From assembly GCA_021767985.1 (NCBI GenBank), contig JAASSH010000076.1, forward strand, positions 1 to 8,105: DNA of 8,105 nucleotides, given 5' to 3'. Of the stretch, positions 1 to 6,175 are shown one piece after another. The notes under the pieces are model-generated. The model was given only the letters and a program-made list of their open reading frames with translations, made no database searches and was not told the origin of the DNA. The position numbers and the translations under genes are program-made. The stretch is from Gammaproteobacteria bacterium (GTDB lineage Bacteria > Pseudomonadota > Gammaproteobacteria > GCA-001735895). Numbering within the stretch: position 1 is the stretch's first letter; each line of letters opens with the position of its first letter.

Positions 1-612
1 ACGCGGCAGCACGTAGAAACCGGTAATCACATCCTTGTACTCGATGCCGCCTGCAACCCCTCGCGGCCTGATCCAGTCGCTGCCTGAAAAATAGGGGACC
101 TGCTCGCCGGTTTCTATGTAGGCTTCGTTGCCCTCGGTGACCCGTATCTGGTGAATCGGATCGTCTTTCAGACGCTTGCGGGTACTGATGCCGCTGACAC
201 TGCCGCTGCCTCTGTTAGTGCTGTAAGTGATGCTGCCACCGGCGTCGCCGTTATCTTTTTTCGGAGTCCCGATGCTAACACTTGAATCGCCACCTTCAAT
301 TTGAATGTTACCGCTAAAACCAAGTTCGCTAAGTCCCCGGGTACTGCCCTGGAACACGGATATCTGCAGAACCTTCGGGGAGGTATCCAGTGCCGCGATC
401 ATATCTCTTACCTGCGCCAGGGTTTGCGGAGACGATCGCAGGAAAAGCTTGAATCCATGGCCCGATATCGTTTCGTTGCTCCCCAGCATGGGCTTGACTA
501 TCGGCAAAATTTCCTCGGCCGGACGGTTTTGCAGCTGTATGGTCGTGATCGAATCCGCCTGGACGACGGATACCAGCAGCATCAGGGCAAGCAGCTTGTA
601 GAGTGGTTTCAT
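1..612 (-). CDS. Secretin-domain periplasmic/outer-membrane protein (C-terminus beyond window)
   Basis: The frame is open from an ATG at 612 to the left edge, giving 204 visible residues; the C-terminus lies outside. Residues 1-19 form a signal peptide (KPLYK, then a Leu/Val-rich core, then a VVQA cleavage site), so the product is exported. Residues 20-88 resemble the secretin N-domain (NolW-like), with the pattern LQNRPAEEILPIVKPML, then LRSSPQTLAQVRDMIAALD. Residues 100-145 are a Gly/Ser/Asp-rich linker. Residues 155-204 resemble the start of the secretin beta domain (RVTEGNEAYIETGEQVPYF, later GIEYKDVITGFYVLP). Full secretins (GspD, PilQ) carry several N-domains and hundreds of residues before this point. 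Here a single N-domain joins the beta domain within about 155 residues, which suggests a short, stand-alone secretin-like protein. The only ribosome-site candidate is GGAG, 13 bases before ATG, which is long spacing. No pilus or type II secretion partner gene is visible. The domain assignment is fairly secure; the role is unknown. Confidence 0.75.
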   Translation of the reverse strand, partial: MKPLYKLLALMLLVSVVQADSITTIQLQNRPAEEILPIVKPMLGSNETISGHGFKLFLRSSPQTLAQVRDMIAALDTSPKVLQISVFQGSTRGLSELGFSGNIQIEGGDSSVSIGTPKKDNGDAGGSITYSTNRGSGSVSGISTRKRLKDDPIHQIRVTEGNEAYIETGEQVPYFSGSDWIRPRGVAGGIEYKDVITGFYVLPR

Positions 613-800
613 TCGATTAAAAGCGCTCCGTGAATTGACGGGTACGGAATCGTTTTCCTCTATGCATGGTGTAAGAAGTTGATTAATACAAGTCTAGTCT
701 ATATCCATCATCCCATTGTTTATATTGACTTGCGATCAGTATCACGTCGATGTGCGGAACGTAAACCGATTCGTCCTGAAAGTTGATGGATTGGCAATAC

Positions 801-2396
801 TCATGGAAATAACCGCGGTGGTTTCCGGTGCCGGGTGGCTTGCTCGTAGGCGTAGGCGTATCGAAACAGCCTTGCTTCGCTAAACGGCCTGCCCAGAAGT
901 TGCAGGCCCAGCGGCAGGTTGTTGTCGGCATAGCCCATCGGCACGGTAATCGCGGGTTGCCCGGAATGGGGCGCGATCACCGGGCTGTTGTTCCCGTGCG
1001 GGCTCTCCGAATCGCCGATTTTTCGAGGCGGGTTACTCCAGGTGGGATAGACAAGAGCGTCCAGTTTCAAGCTGTCCATCGTCGCCGTCACCGCGTTCAG
1101 CAAGGCCTGTCTGCGCGGGTCGCCCGCGACATCGATACACGGGGGATCTTGCTCGTCGGGTTTGACGTCCGCAGCGACAGTCATCGCCCATTGCATGGCG
1201 CCGCTGTTTTGCGGACGAAATTTGTCCTGGTCCACCACGTCCTGTAAGGATTTGACCTTTGCGTTTTCACCCAGGGTTTTCAGGTAGTTGTTAATATCGT
1301 ATCGAAACCGACCGCAAAAACCGGTCGCCTTAACGAGCTCCGCGAAATCCGGGATGGTAACCGGGTCAACAATTACGGCGCCGGCAAATTCCAGATCTGT
1401 TAACGCCTGGCTAAACACTGCCAACACCTGTTTGTCCGCGGTGTTCGCATCGTAGATTTGCCTTAAAACGCCCAGTCTTGCCCCGTATAGCCCGTTTAGC
1501 GATAGATTTGCCGTGTAGTCATCTACTTTATGGTTCCGGTAACTCCCGGTAGCGGGGTCAGAGGGATCGATTCCCGCGATCACGTTGAAAACCCTGGCGG
1601 TATCTCTGACCGTGCGCATCAATGGGCCACCGACATCCCGATTCGATAGCAATGGCACGATACCGTCGCGACTGGTGGCCCCGATGGTAGAGCGAATCCC
1701 GACCAGTGCCAGGTGCGATGCGGGCCCGCGTATCGAATTTCCGGTATCGGAGCCCATACCGATTACTCCGAAGTTCGCGGCAATCGCGGAAGCGGTACCG
1801 CCGCTGGAGCCTGCGGGCACGCGCTCGAGGTCGTAGGCGTTTCTGGTCTCTCCGTGAGTGGAACTGATCGTATTGAAGGGACTGAACGCCCATTCTCCCA
1901 TGTTGGACTTGGCGATAACGATGGCATCGGCCTGCCGCAGTTTTTTGACCATGTAGGCATCGTCCGGGGGAGTAGACCCCGACAAAGCGATGGAGCCCGC
2001 TGCGGTAGGCATATCGGCGGTATCGAAGTTATCTTTCAATATGATCGGGACGCAATGCAGGCTTTGCAGCGTTTTTGTCTCTCGATACTTCCTGTCCAGG
2101 GCCCGGGCCTTTTCGATGGCATTGGGATTAACCAGGATGATGGAATTAAGACCACTGTTCTGATCGTACTTTTCGATACGATCGAGGAATCCGCTGGTGA
2201 TGCCCTCACAGTCGATGGTTTGAGCTTTTATCGCGACGTGAATGTCATCGATGGTGGTCTCGATGAAGGAAAATTCGGTCGGTTCCGGCGGTTGAATCGA
2301 TACGGCACAGGCGCAAAGCAATACGCCGACCGAGGTCAGCAGTAACCTGTAGCTCGCAGCTCGACTGACGCTAATCACGACGGTTCCGGATTTCAT
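801..2396 (-). CDS. Amidase-signature family hydrolase, probable lipoprotein
   Basis: This 531-residue protein is a complete amidase-signature enzyme, a family that hydrolyses amide bonds with a Ser-cisSer-Lys triad. The triad is visible: Lys121 in PIILKDNF, cis-Ser197 in PAGSSGGTAS, and nucleophile Ser221 in GSDTGNSIRGP. The spacing of 24 residues between the two serines is that of the family. The C-terminal part also fits, with PVIAPHSGQPAITVPMG followed by LPLGLQLLGRPF. The N-terminus has a basic start, a hydrophobic stretch (about residues 17-29) and a possible lipobox L27-C28-A29-C30. The enzyme is therefore probably exported and lipid-anchored at Cys30, although Cys at -2 is uncommon; plain signal-peptidase I export is the alternative. 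It is not GatA, because no gatB or gatC is nearby and GatA is cytoplasmic. The substrate cannot be told from sequence. The ATG at 2396 has no strong ribosome site, but it is the only start that includes the signal segment. The gene lies 89 bases after lutC on the same strand, so read-through transcription is possible. Confidence 0.88.
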   Translation of the reverse strand: MKSGTVVISVSRAASYRLLLTSVGVLLCACAVSIQPPEPTEFSFIETTIDDIHVAIKAQTIDCEGITSGFLDRIEKYDQNSGLNSIILVNPNAIEKARALDRKYRETKTLQSLHCVPIILKDNFDTADMPTAAGSIALSGSTPPDDAYMVKKLRQADAIVIAKSNMGEWAFSPFNTISSTHGETRNAYDLERVPAGSSGGTASAIAANFGVIGMGSDTGNSIRGPASHLALVGIRSTIGATSRDGIVPLLSNRDVGGPLMRTVRDTARVFNVIAGIDPSDPATGSYRNHKVDDYTANLSLNGLYGARLGVLRQIYDANTADKQVLAVFSQALTDLEFAGAVIVDPVTIPDFAELVKATGFCGRFRYDINNYLKTLGENAKVKSLQDVVDQDKFRPQNSGAMQWAMTVAADVKPDEQDPPCIDVAGDPRRQALLNAVTATMDSLKLDALVYPTWSNPPRKIGDSESPHGNNSPVIAPHSGQPAITVPMGYADNNLPLGLQLLGRPFSEARLFRYAYAYEQATRHRKPPRLFP

Positions 2397-2410
2397 TTAG
2401 CTCTGTCGCC

Positions 2411-2431
2411 TGCCGCCAGACAGATGCGGCA
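2411..2431 (-). other. Small inverted repeat upstream of the amidase start
   Basis: TGCCGC (2411-2416) and GCGGCA (2426-2431) are a perfect 6-base inverted repeat with a 9-base loop, in the 89-base gap between the lutC stop and the amidase ATG. No T-run follows on either strand, so it is not a standard intrinsic terminator. It could fold in the amidase leader or weakly end lut transcription, or it could be chance. Confidence 0.25.
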
Positions 2432-2485
2432 ATCGATTCCGGGCAACTACTCCGATGCAAGCAGCATCTCATCCGGGCTGACCGC

Positions 2486-3136
2486 TCAGCCGACCAGGAT
2501 CACGTGCAGGCAGCGTGGACCATGCGCACCGTATTCGACGGTTTGCTCGACGTCGGCAGTCTTCGATGGCCCGGAAATGAAATTAACGCTTCTTGGCATT
2601 TGCTTTGTCGACGCTCGCAGGCTGTCCCAGGCATCTTCCATGCGCAGTACCAGCTGCTTCGCTTCGATTACCACGATGTGATAATCCGGTAAAAAGTTAA
2701 GGCGGGTCGGGTTTTTCTCACCCGACACCAGCAGCAAGCTGCCAGTCTCGGCGATGCCGCAATAGGCTGCTGTCACCGAAACCCTGTGATCGCTGCCCGC
2801 AACCCAGGGTTGCGCGTCGATGGATGCCGGCCAGTCGATCGCGTGCAATAGTTCGTCGCCGCTGGTGGCAATGCGCTTTTCCGCACCGTGGGCTTCGAGA
2901 TAACGCTCGATCTCGGCTGCCACGGCGTCGAGCGTATCGAGCTCGACGAAGCTAGCCTCCGCGGCTTCGAGTTTTTGTCGAAAGCGCTGTCGCGGCGTCT
3001 CGTCGAAGGCAGGTTCGATATGCCTCCGGTGCATGGCTATACGATCGCGTAATTCTGTAGTTCGCGCTGGATCCAGTTCGCCGCGACCCAATGCCGCACG
3101 AATGCGTGCCAGTACCTGTTCGCGGGCCGAGCTCAT
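2486..3136 (-). CDS. lutC: LutC-type lactate utilization protein (LUD domain)
   Basis: This 216-residue protein matches the LutC/YkgG family, the LUD-domain subunit of the three-part L-lactate oxidation complex LutABC that converts L-lactate to pyruvate in the cytoplasm. Family landmarks are GIAETGSLLL (127-136), DYHIVVIE (151-158), ISGPSKTADVEQT (187-199) and GAHGPRCLHVIL (203-214) close to the C-terminus. The N-terminal SSAREQVLARIRAALG is also typical. The frame stays open upstream to 3217, but the ATG at 3136 is preferred. It gives the family length, and it overlaps the lutB stop as ATGA, the usual arrangement for translational coupling. No cysteine cluster is present, as expected for LutC; LutA and LutB should carry the redox centres. 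It is the last gene of the lut operon. Confidence 0.92.
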   Translation of the reverse strand: MSSAREQVLARIRAALGRGELDPARTTELRDRIAMHRRHIEPAFDETPRQRFRQKLEAAEASFVELDTLDAVAAEIERYLEAHGAEKRIATSGDELLHAIDWPASIDAQPWVAGSDHRVSVTAAYCGIAETGSLLLVSGEKNPTRLNFLPDYHIVVIEAKQLVLRMEDAWDSLRASTKQMPRSVNFISGPSKTADVEQTVEYGAHGPRCLHVILVG

Positions 3137-4557
3137 TTGCGATCTCGCTGCTGCTGTTGCCAGCGCGCCTGAAAGGTCGAGCCCTGTGGCGCCGGCAAAT
3201 CGCGGACCCTGGTCCAACCCGAGGCGAACGGCATATTTCTAAAGCCGCCGCTGCTGGCGCCCAGCCGCGCCAGCAGCGTCATCGCCGGCCGCGTCAGCAA
3301 TTGATAAAGCCGCGGTCGCAGCGCTACCCAGCTCCATAGCGATAACGCGATACGTGCCAGGCTGGAATTCTGGCGCTGCAAGTGCTGCCGACTGCGCAGG
3401 CTGCGCAGCAGGTTGGGCAAGGGTATTTTCACCGGGCAAACCGTCTCGCAGCGGCCGTTGAGCGTGCAGGCGTTGGGCAGGTGGCCGGCTTCATCGAGGC
3501 CGACCATGAGCGGGGTCAGCACCGATCCCATGGGGCCCGGGTAAACCCAGCCATAGGCGTGTCCGCCAACGCGACCATAGACAGGGCAGTGATTCATGCA
3601 GGCGCCGCAGCGAATGCAGCGCAACATCGGACGCAGTTCGCTGCCGAGCATCTCGCTGCGATGATTATCGATCAGCACGACGTGGTATTCGCCCGGGCCG
3701 TCGGCATCGCGCTCGCGCCTGGGTCCGGTGGTAAAGGTGGTATAGGCGGTTATCTCCTGACCGGTTGCGCTGCGTCCCAGCAAGCGCAGTAACAGCGAGG
3801 CGTCCTCCAGCGTGGGCACGACTTTATCGATCGCCGCGGTAACGATCTGGACGCGCGGCAGGGTACTGCTGAGGTCGCCGTTACCCTCGTTGGTGACAAT
3901 CACGTTGCTGCCGGTTTCTGCGATCAGGAAATTCGCGCCGGTCATGCCGACGTCGGCCGCGAGGAATTTTTCGCGCAACACCTGGCGCGCCTCGTTGACC
4001 AGGGCGCTGCGCTCGGTCTGTCGTTTTGTGAATCCGAGGTCACGGTGATGTTCCAGGAACAGGTCGGATATCTCGTCCTTGGTCTTGTGGATGGCCGGTG
4101 CGACGATATGGCTCGGCGGTTCCTTGCCCAGCTGCAGGATATATTCGCCGAGATCGGTTTCGGTCACCTCGAAACCGCTCGCCTCGAGCGCGTCGTTGAT
4201 GCCGATTTCCTCGCCGATCATCGACTTGCCTCGAATCACGTTTTTTGCCTCGGCATCGCGGCAGATTCGAATCACGATCTCGCGCGCTTCCTCCGGCGTG
4301 CCGGCCCAGTGCACCAGTCCACCCGATTCGAGCACCCGGGCCTCGTACTCGAGCAGGTAAGCGTCCAGGTTATCGAGGGTATGATCCAGCACCTCCTTGG
4401 CCCGGTCGCGCAGCGCTTCGAACTCGGGTAGCGCGTCGTAACAGCGTTGCCTGCCGGCGACGAATCCGGATTCGAGCTGTTTCAGCGCGGACTGCAGGTT
4501 GGGCTCGCGCAGCGCGGATTCGGCATTCGCCTGGAAATGCCTGGAGTTTGGCTGCAT
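3133..4557 (-). CDS. lutB: LutB-type iron-sulfur lactate utilization protein
   Basis: This 474-residue protein is the LutB/YkgF iron-sulfur subunit of the LutABC L-lactate oxidation complex, at the family's usual length. In order it shows an N-terminal helical part, a LUD domain (about 65-300, with GMTGANFLIAETGSNVIV at 204-221 and EGNGDLSSTLPR at 224-235), a ferredoxin-like region, and a C-terminal LutB tail. The first cluster motif is complete: C314, C317, C320 and C324 followed by Pro, in CIRCGACMNHCPVYGRVGG. The second region has C364, C370 and C374 followed by Pro, with Asn367 (LNGRCETVCPVKIPL) where a CxxC spacing would put a cysteine. C364 may supply the missing ligand, so cluster geometry may differ. 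The ATG shares one base with the lutA stop (TGATG), and the lutB stop overlaps the lutC start (ATGA). Both joints point to coupled translation and fixed stoichiometry. Confidence 0.93.
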   Translation of the reverse strand: MQPNSRHFQANAESALREPNLQSALKQLESGFVAGRQRCYDALPEFEALRDRAKEVLDHTLDNLDAYLLEYEARVLESGGLVHWAGTPEEAREIVIRICRDAEAKNVIRGKSMIGEEIGINDALEASGFEVTETDLGEYILQLGKEPPSHIVAPAIHKTKDEISDLFLEHHRDLGFTKRQTERSALVNEARQVLREKFLAADVGMTGANFLIAETGSNVIVTNEGNGDLSSTLPRVQIVTAAIDKVVPTLEDASLLLRLLGRSATGQEITAYTTFTTGPRRERDADGPGEYHVVLIDNHRSEMLGSELRPMLRCIRCGACMNHCPVYGRVGGHAYGWVYPGPMGSVLTPLMVGLDEAGHLPNACTLNGRCETVCPVKIPLPNLLRSLRSRQHLQRQNSSLARIALSLWSWVALRPRLYQLLTRPAMTLLARLGASSGGFRNMPFASGWTRVRDLPAPQGSTFQARWQQQQRDRK

Positions 4558-5345
4558 CAGTCGTCACCCTCGCCGATGGATTTGCAATCGGCCATGTTCG
4601 CGAGCACCTCGGCGATATGGTAAACCCGGGTAGGCTTGCCCTCGCGGCGCATCTTGCCGGCCAGGTTGAGCAGGCAGCCAAGATCTCCGGCGAGCAGCGT
4701 GTCGGCACCGCTCGCTTCGGCCGCGTTCACCTTGTCCGCGGCCATGCGCCCTGAGATCTCCGGGTACTTGACGCAAAAAGTGCCACCGAATCCACAACAG
4801 ATATCCGTGCCCTGCAGTTCATTGAGCTCCAGACCGGACACCGATGCCAGCAGTTTCCGGGGTTGGGATTTTATCCCCAGCTCGCGTAACGCCGAGCAGG
4901 AATCGTGGTAAGTGACGCAGTGATCGAAACCGGCTTCGACCGTTTCGACGCCGAGTACATCCACCAGGAAACTGACCAGCTCGTGGCTTTTCGCACTGAG
5001 TGCCTCGATGCGTGGCAGCAGCGCGGCATCATCGGCAAACATTTCCGGGTAGTGGCAACGAATCGTGCCCAGGCAGGAAGCCGAGGGTCCGACGACATAG
5101 TCGAATTCCTCGAATGCATCGAGCACCTGGAGTGCCAGCTGCCTGGCGTGACGATCGTCTCCGCTGTTAAATGCCGGCTGGCCGCAACAGGTTTGCGCCC
5201 GGGGTACCGTCACTCGACAACCGGCCTGCTCCAGCAGCTTGACCGCGGCAAAGCCGACCGACGGTCGATAGAGATCGACCAGGCAGGTGACGAACAGTCC
5301 CACGTGAGGGGAGTCGGCAGAATGAATGTTTTCGGTGGACACCAT
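4557..5345 (-). CDS. lutA: LutA-type (Fe-S)-binding lactate utilization protein, CCG-motif
   Basis: This 262-residue protein has the two cysteine-rich CCG domains of LutA/YkgE, which are also found in GlcF and HdrB and bind iron-sulfur clusters. The first half has C21, C53-C54 (CCGQPAFNSG) and C91 (GPSASCLG). The second half has C150 (YHDSC), C183-C184 (CCGFGGTFCVKYPEIS) and C224 (GDLGCLLNLAG). It should act in the cytoplasm with LutB and LutC to oxidise L-lactate. It is the first gene of the operon. The ATG at 5345 follows an in-frame TAG about 24 bases upstream, so the start must lie here or later; GTG at 5342 and at codon 15 are possible alternatives. The ribosome site is weak. No LldR/LutR-like regulator or lactate permease gene is adjacent within the window. 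Confidence 0.92.
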   Translation of the reverse strand: MVSTENIHSADSPHVGLFVTCLVDLYRPSVGFAAVKLLEQAGCRVTVPRAQTCCGQPAFNSGDDRHARQLALQVLDAFEEFDYVVGPSASCLGTIRCHYPEMFADDAALLPRIEALSAKSHELVSFLVDVLGVETVEAGFDHCVTYHDSCSALRELGIKSQPRKLLASVSGLELNELQGTDICCGFGGTFCVKYPEISGRMAADKVNAAEASGADTLLAGDLGCLLNLAGKMRREGKPTRVYHIAEVLANMADCKSIGEGDD

Positions 5346-5356
5346 GACCGGGACAT

Positions 5357-5384
5357 TCTATAGAACTAATAGATGTCGTAGCAA
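5357..5384 (-). promoter_or_regulatory. Candidate lutA promoter with palindromic -10 region
   Basis: On the minus strand a TTGCTA box (5384-5379) lies 16 bases from TATAGA (5362-5357), a moderate sigma-70-like pair. The -10 box sits inside a perfect 10-base palindrome, TTCTATAGAA (5356-5365), which could be an operator. The -10 is only about 11 bases from the ATG, so transcripts would have a very short leader. This weakens the call. Confidence 0.25.
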
Positions 5385-5573
5385 AAATAATGGCCGTGCA
5401 TTGGCATCACGCGGTTCGAGCATTCCAGTAAAGACAACCACCGTTCTGCAGCCGAGTGCCAGCTTCTTTCGTTGTTTGCGTATCGCGCCGTGGATGCTTA
5501 CTAACAACTGACCTGCTGCCGAACCATGCCTGGCTATTTACCCCATATGGGCGATTCGAGGAAGTCGATCGCT

Positions 5574-5582
5574 TGCTATGAT
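5574..5582 (+). promoter_or_regulatory. Candidate extended -10 promoter for the 84-aa gene
   Basis: TGCTATGAT is a good extended -10 match (TGnTATAAT with one mismatch). No convincing -35 box lies 16-18 bases upstream, as is tolerated at extended -10 promoters. Transcription would begin near 5589, giving a leader of about 45 bases before the ATG at 5634. The position fits the small gene well, but the site was found by eye only. Confidence 0.35.
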
Positions 5583-5633
5583 GTTTTGCCACAACCTGGC
5601 GTTTGGATGAGGGGCTGTATAAAGTCAACTAGT

Positions 5634-5888
5634 ATGAAATTCAGAAACACCAACCGCGGTCTGATCTGGTCTAACGACCGCAAGTCAAAAGACACGAATC
5701 CTGATTACACGGGATCGCTAAATGTGAAAGGCGAGGAATTCTGGATATCCGCCTGGAAGCAAAAGAAAGGCGATAGTCCTGGGGGCGAGACCCTTTCATT
5801 TTCGGTACGCCCGAAGGATAAGGCGCCAATCGAGCAACCCAAGGACTATATCGTCAATACCGAAAACCAGTCGGGCGACTGGATATAG
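5634..5888 (+). CDS. Small conserved-looking protein, phage/plasmid-like, function unknown
   Basis: This 84-residue soluble protein resembles small proteins of phages and mobile elements that share a pattern like 'N..G.lw.NdrK....PDYtGslnv.GeefWisAWkk......lSfsv.pK'. Here the pattern appears as NTNRGLIWSNDRKSKDTNPD (6-25), then YTGSLNVKGEEFWISAWKQK (26-45), then LSFSVRPKDKAP (56-67). The alternating hydrophobic pattern suggests a small beta-rich fold. Its function is not established to my knowledge; binding to nucleic acid is only a guess. The frame stays open upstream to an ATG at 5526, but the start at 5634 matches where this family begins and leaves room for the candidate promoter. No good ribosome site precedes it; GAGGGG is about 18 bases away. 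The gene is divergent from lutA. It ends in an amber codon, and the following small frame is in phase with it. No other phage gene is nearby, so this may be a lone acquired gene. Confidence 0.65.
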   Translation: MKFRNTNRGLIWSNDRKSKDTNPDYTGSLNVKGEEFWISAWKQKKGDSPGGETLSFSVRPKDKAPIEQPKDYIVNTENQSGDWI

Positions 5889-5912
5889 CCGGTTCGTCAG
5901 GGTCAGCTGGAT

Positions 5913-6092
5913 ATGGTCGCATCAATCAAGCCGCAGACGATAAAAATCGAGGCAGGTCCGGTATGGTATAGAATCGGCGCCATCGAAGTTGTCCCGATCG
6001 TGTCGAAACTTTTGGTAATCCTGCTGCTCCCCCTGATCTTGACAGTGTCGATCATTGCAGATTTGCTGGGTATAACCATCACCGACCGCTAA
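5913..6092 (+). CDS. Small single-pass membrane protein, hypothetical (59 aa)
   Basis: ATG at 5913 to TAA at 6092 encodes 59 residues. A short polar N-terminus (VASIKPQTIKIEAGPVWYRIG) is followed by a strongly hydrophobic stretch at about residues 24-53 (VVPIVSKLLVILLLPLIL and on), then a short tail ending TDR. This predicts one transmembrane helix in the inner membrane, with the Lys/Arg-bearing N-terminus probably cytoplasmic. An AGGG (5899-5902) about 10 bases before ATG may be the ribosome site. It begins 24 bases after the upstream stop and in the same frame, so it is either a second operon gene or the C-terminal part of a gene interrupted by an amber codon. I do not recognise a family. 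Short hydrophobic frames also arise by chance, hence the moderate confidence. Confidence 0.5.
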   Translation: MVASIKPQTIKIEAGPVWYRIGAIEVVPIVSKLLVILLLPLILTVSIIADLLGITITDR

Positions 6093-6136
6093 CGTCGTCA
6101 CGTAAGTTTTTCAGGGAATGCTCTCAGCCTGTTAGC

Positions 6137-6171
6137 GCGATTTGTCGCAAGGAGTCGCGGCTTTAGACTCC
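6137..6171. terminator. Two stem-loops between convergent genes, possible weak terminator
   Basis: Two hairpins lie in the 83-base convergent gap. The first is GCGA-tttg-TCGC (6137-6148). The second is GGAGTC-(9 bases)-GACTCC (6151-6171), ending four bases before the radical SAM stop codon. Neither has a T-run on either strand, so they are not textbook intrinsic terminators. Their position suits bidirectional termination or protection of transcript ends. Confidence 0.3.
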
Positions 6172-6175
6172 GGAC

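Noticed and set aside
301..633. Plus-strand frames across 301-633
   Set aside because: They are antisense shadows of the secretin-domain gene, which has a signal peptide and recognisable domains on the minus strand.
689..732. CAAGTC...GACTTG inverted repeat upstream of the secretin-domain gene
   Set aside because: The six-base arms are 32 bases apart with poor internal pairing, which is expected by chance. I saw no convincing promoter in 613-800.
683..931. 82-codon frame on the minus strand running past the amidase stop
   Set aside because: It is the shifted frame of the amidase C-terminus extended into intergenic DNA. The amidase ends normally for its family, so there is no sign of a frameshift.
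3137..3217. 27-residue N-terminal extension of LutC
   Set aside because: It lies wholly within lutB in another frame, whereas the internal ATG gives the family start and an ATGA overlap.
5407..5628. 73-codon minus-strand frame upstream of lutA
   Set aside because: It has low-complexity, Ser/Arg-rich composition, no recognisable family and no ribosome site, and it overlaps the candidate promoter region of the plus-strand small gene.
5526..5633. N-terminal extension of the 84-aa protein from ATG 5526
   Set aside because: The 36 extra residues do not look like the family, and they would cover the extended -10 promoter. The start at 5634 fits better.
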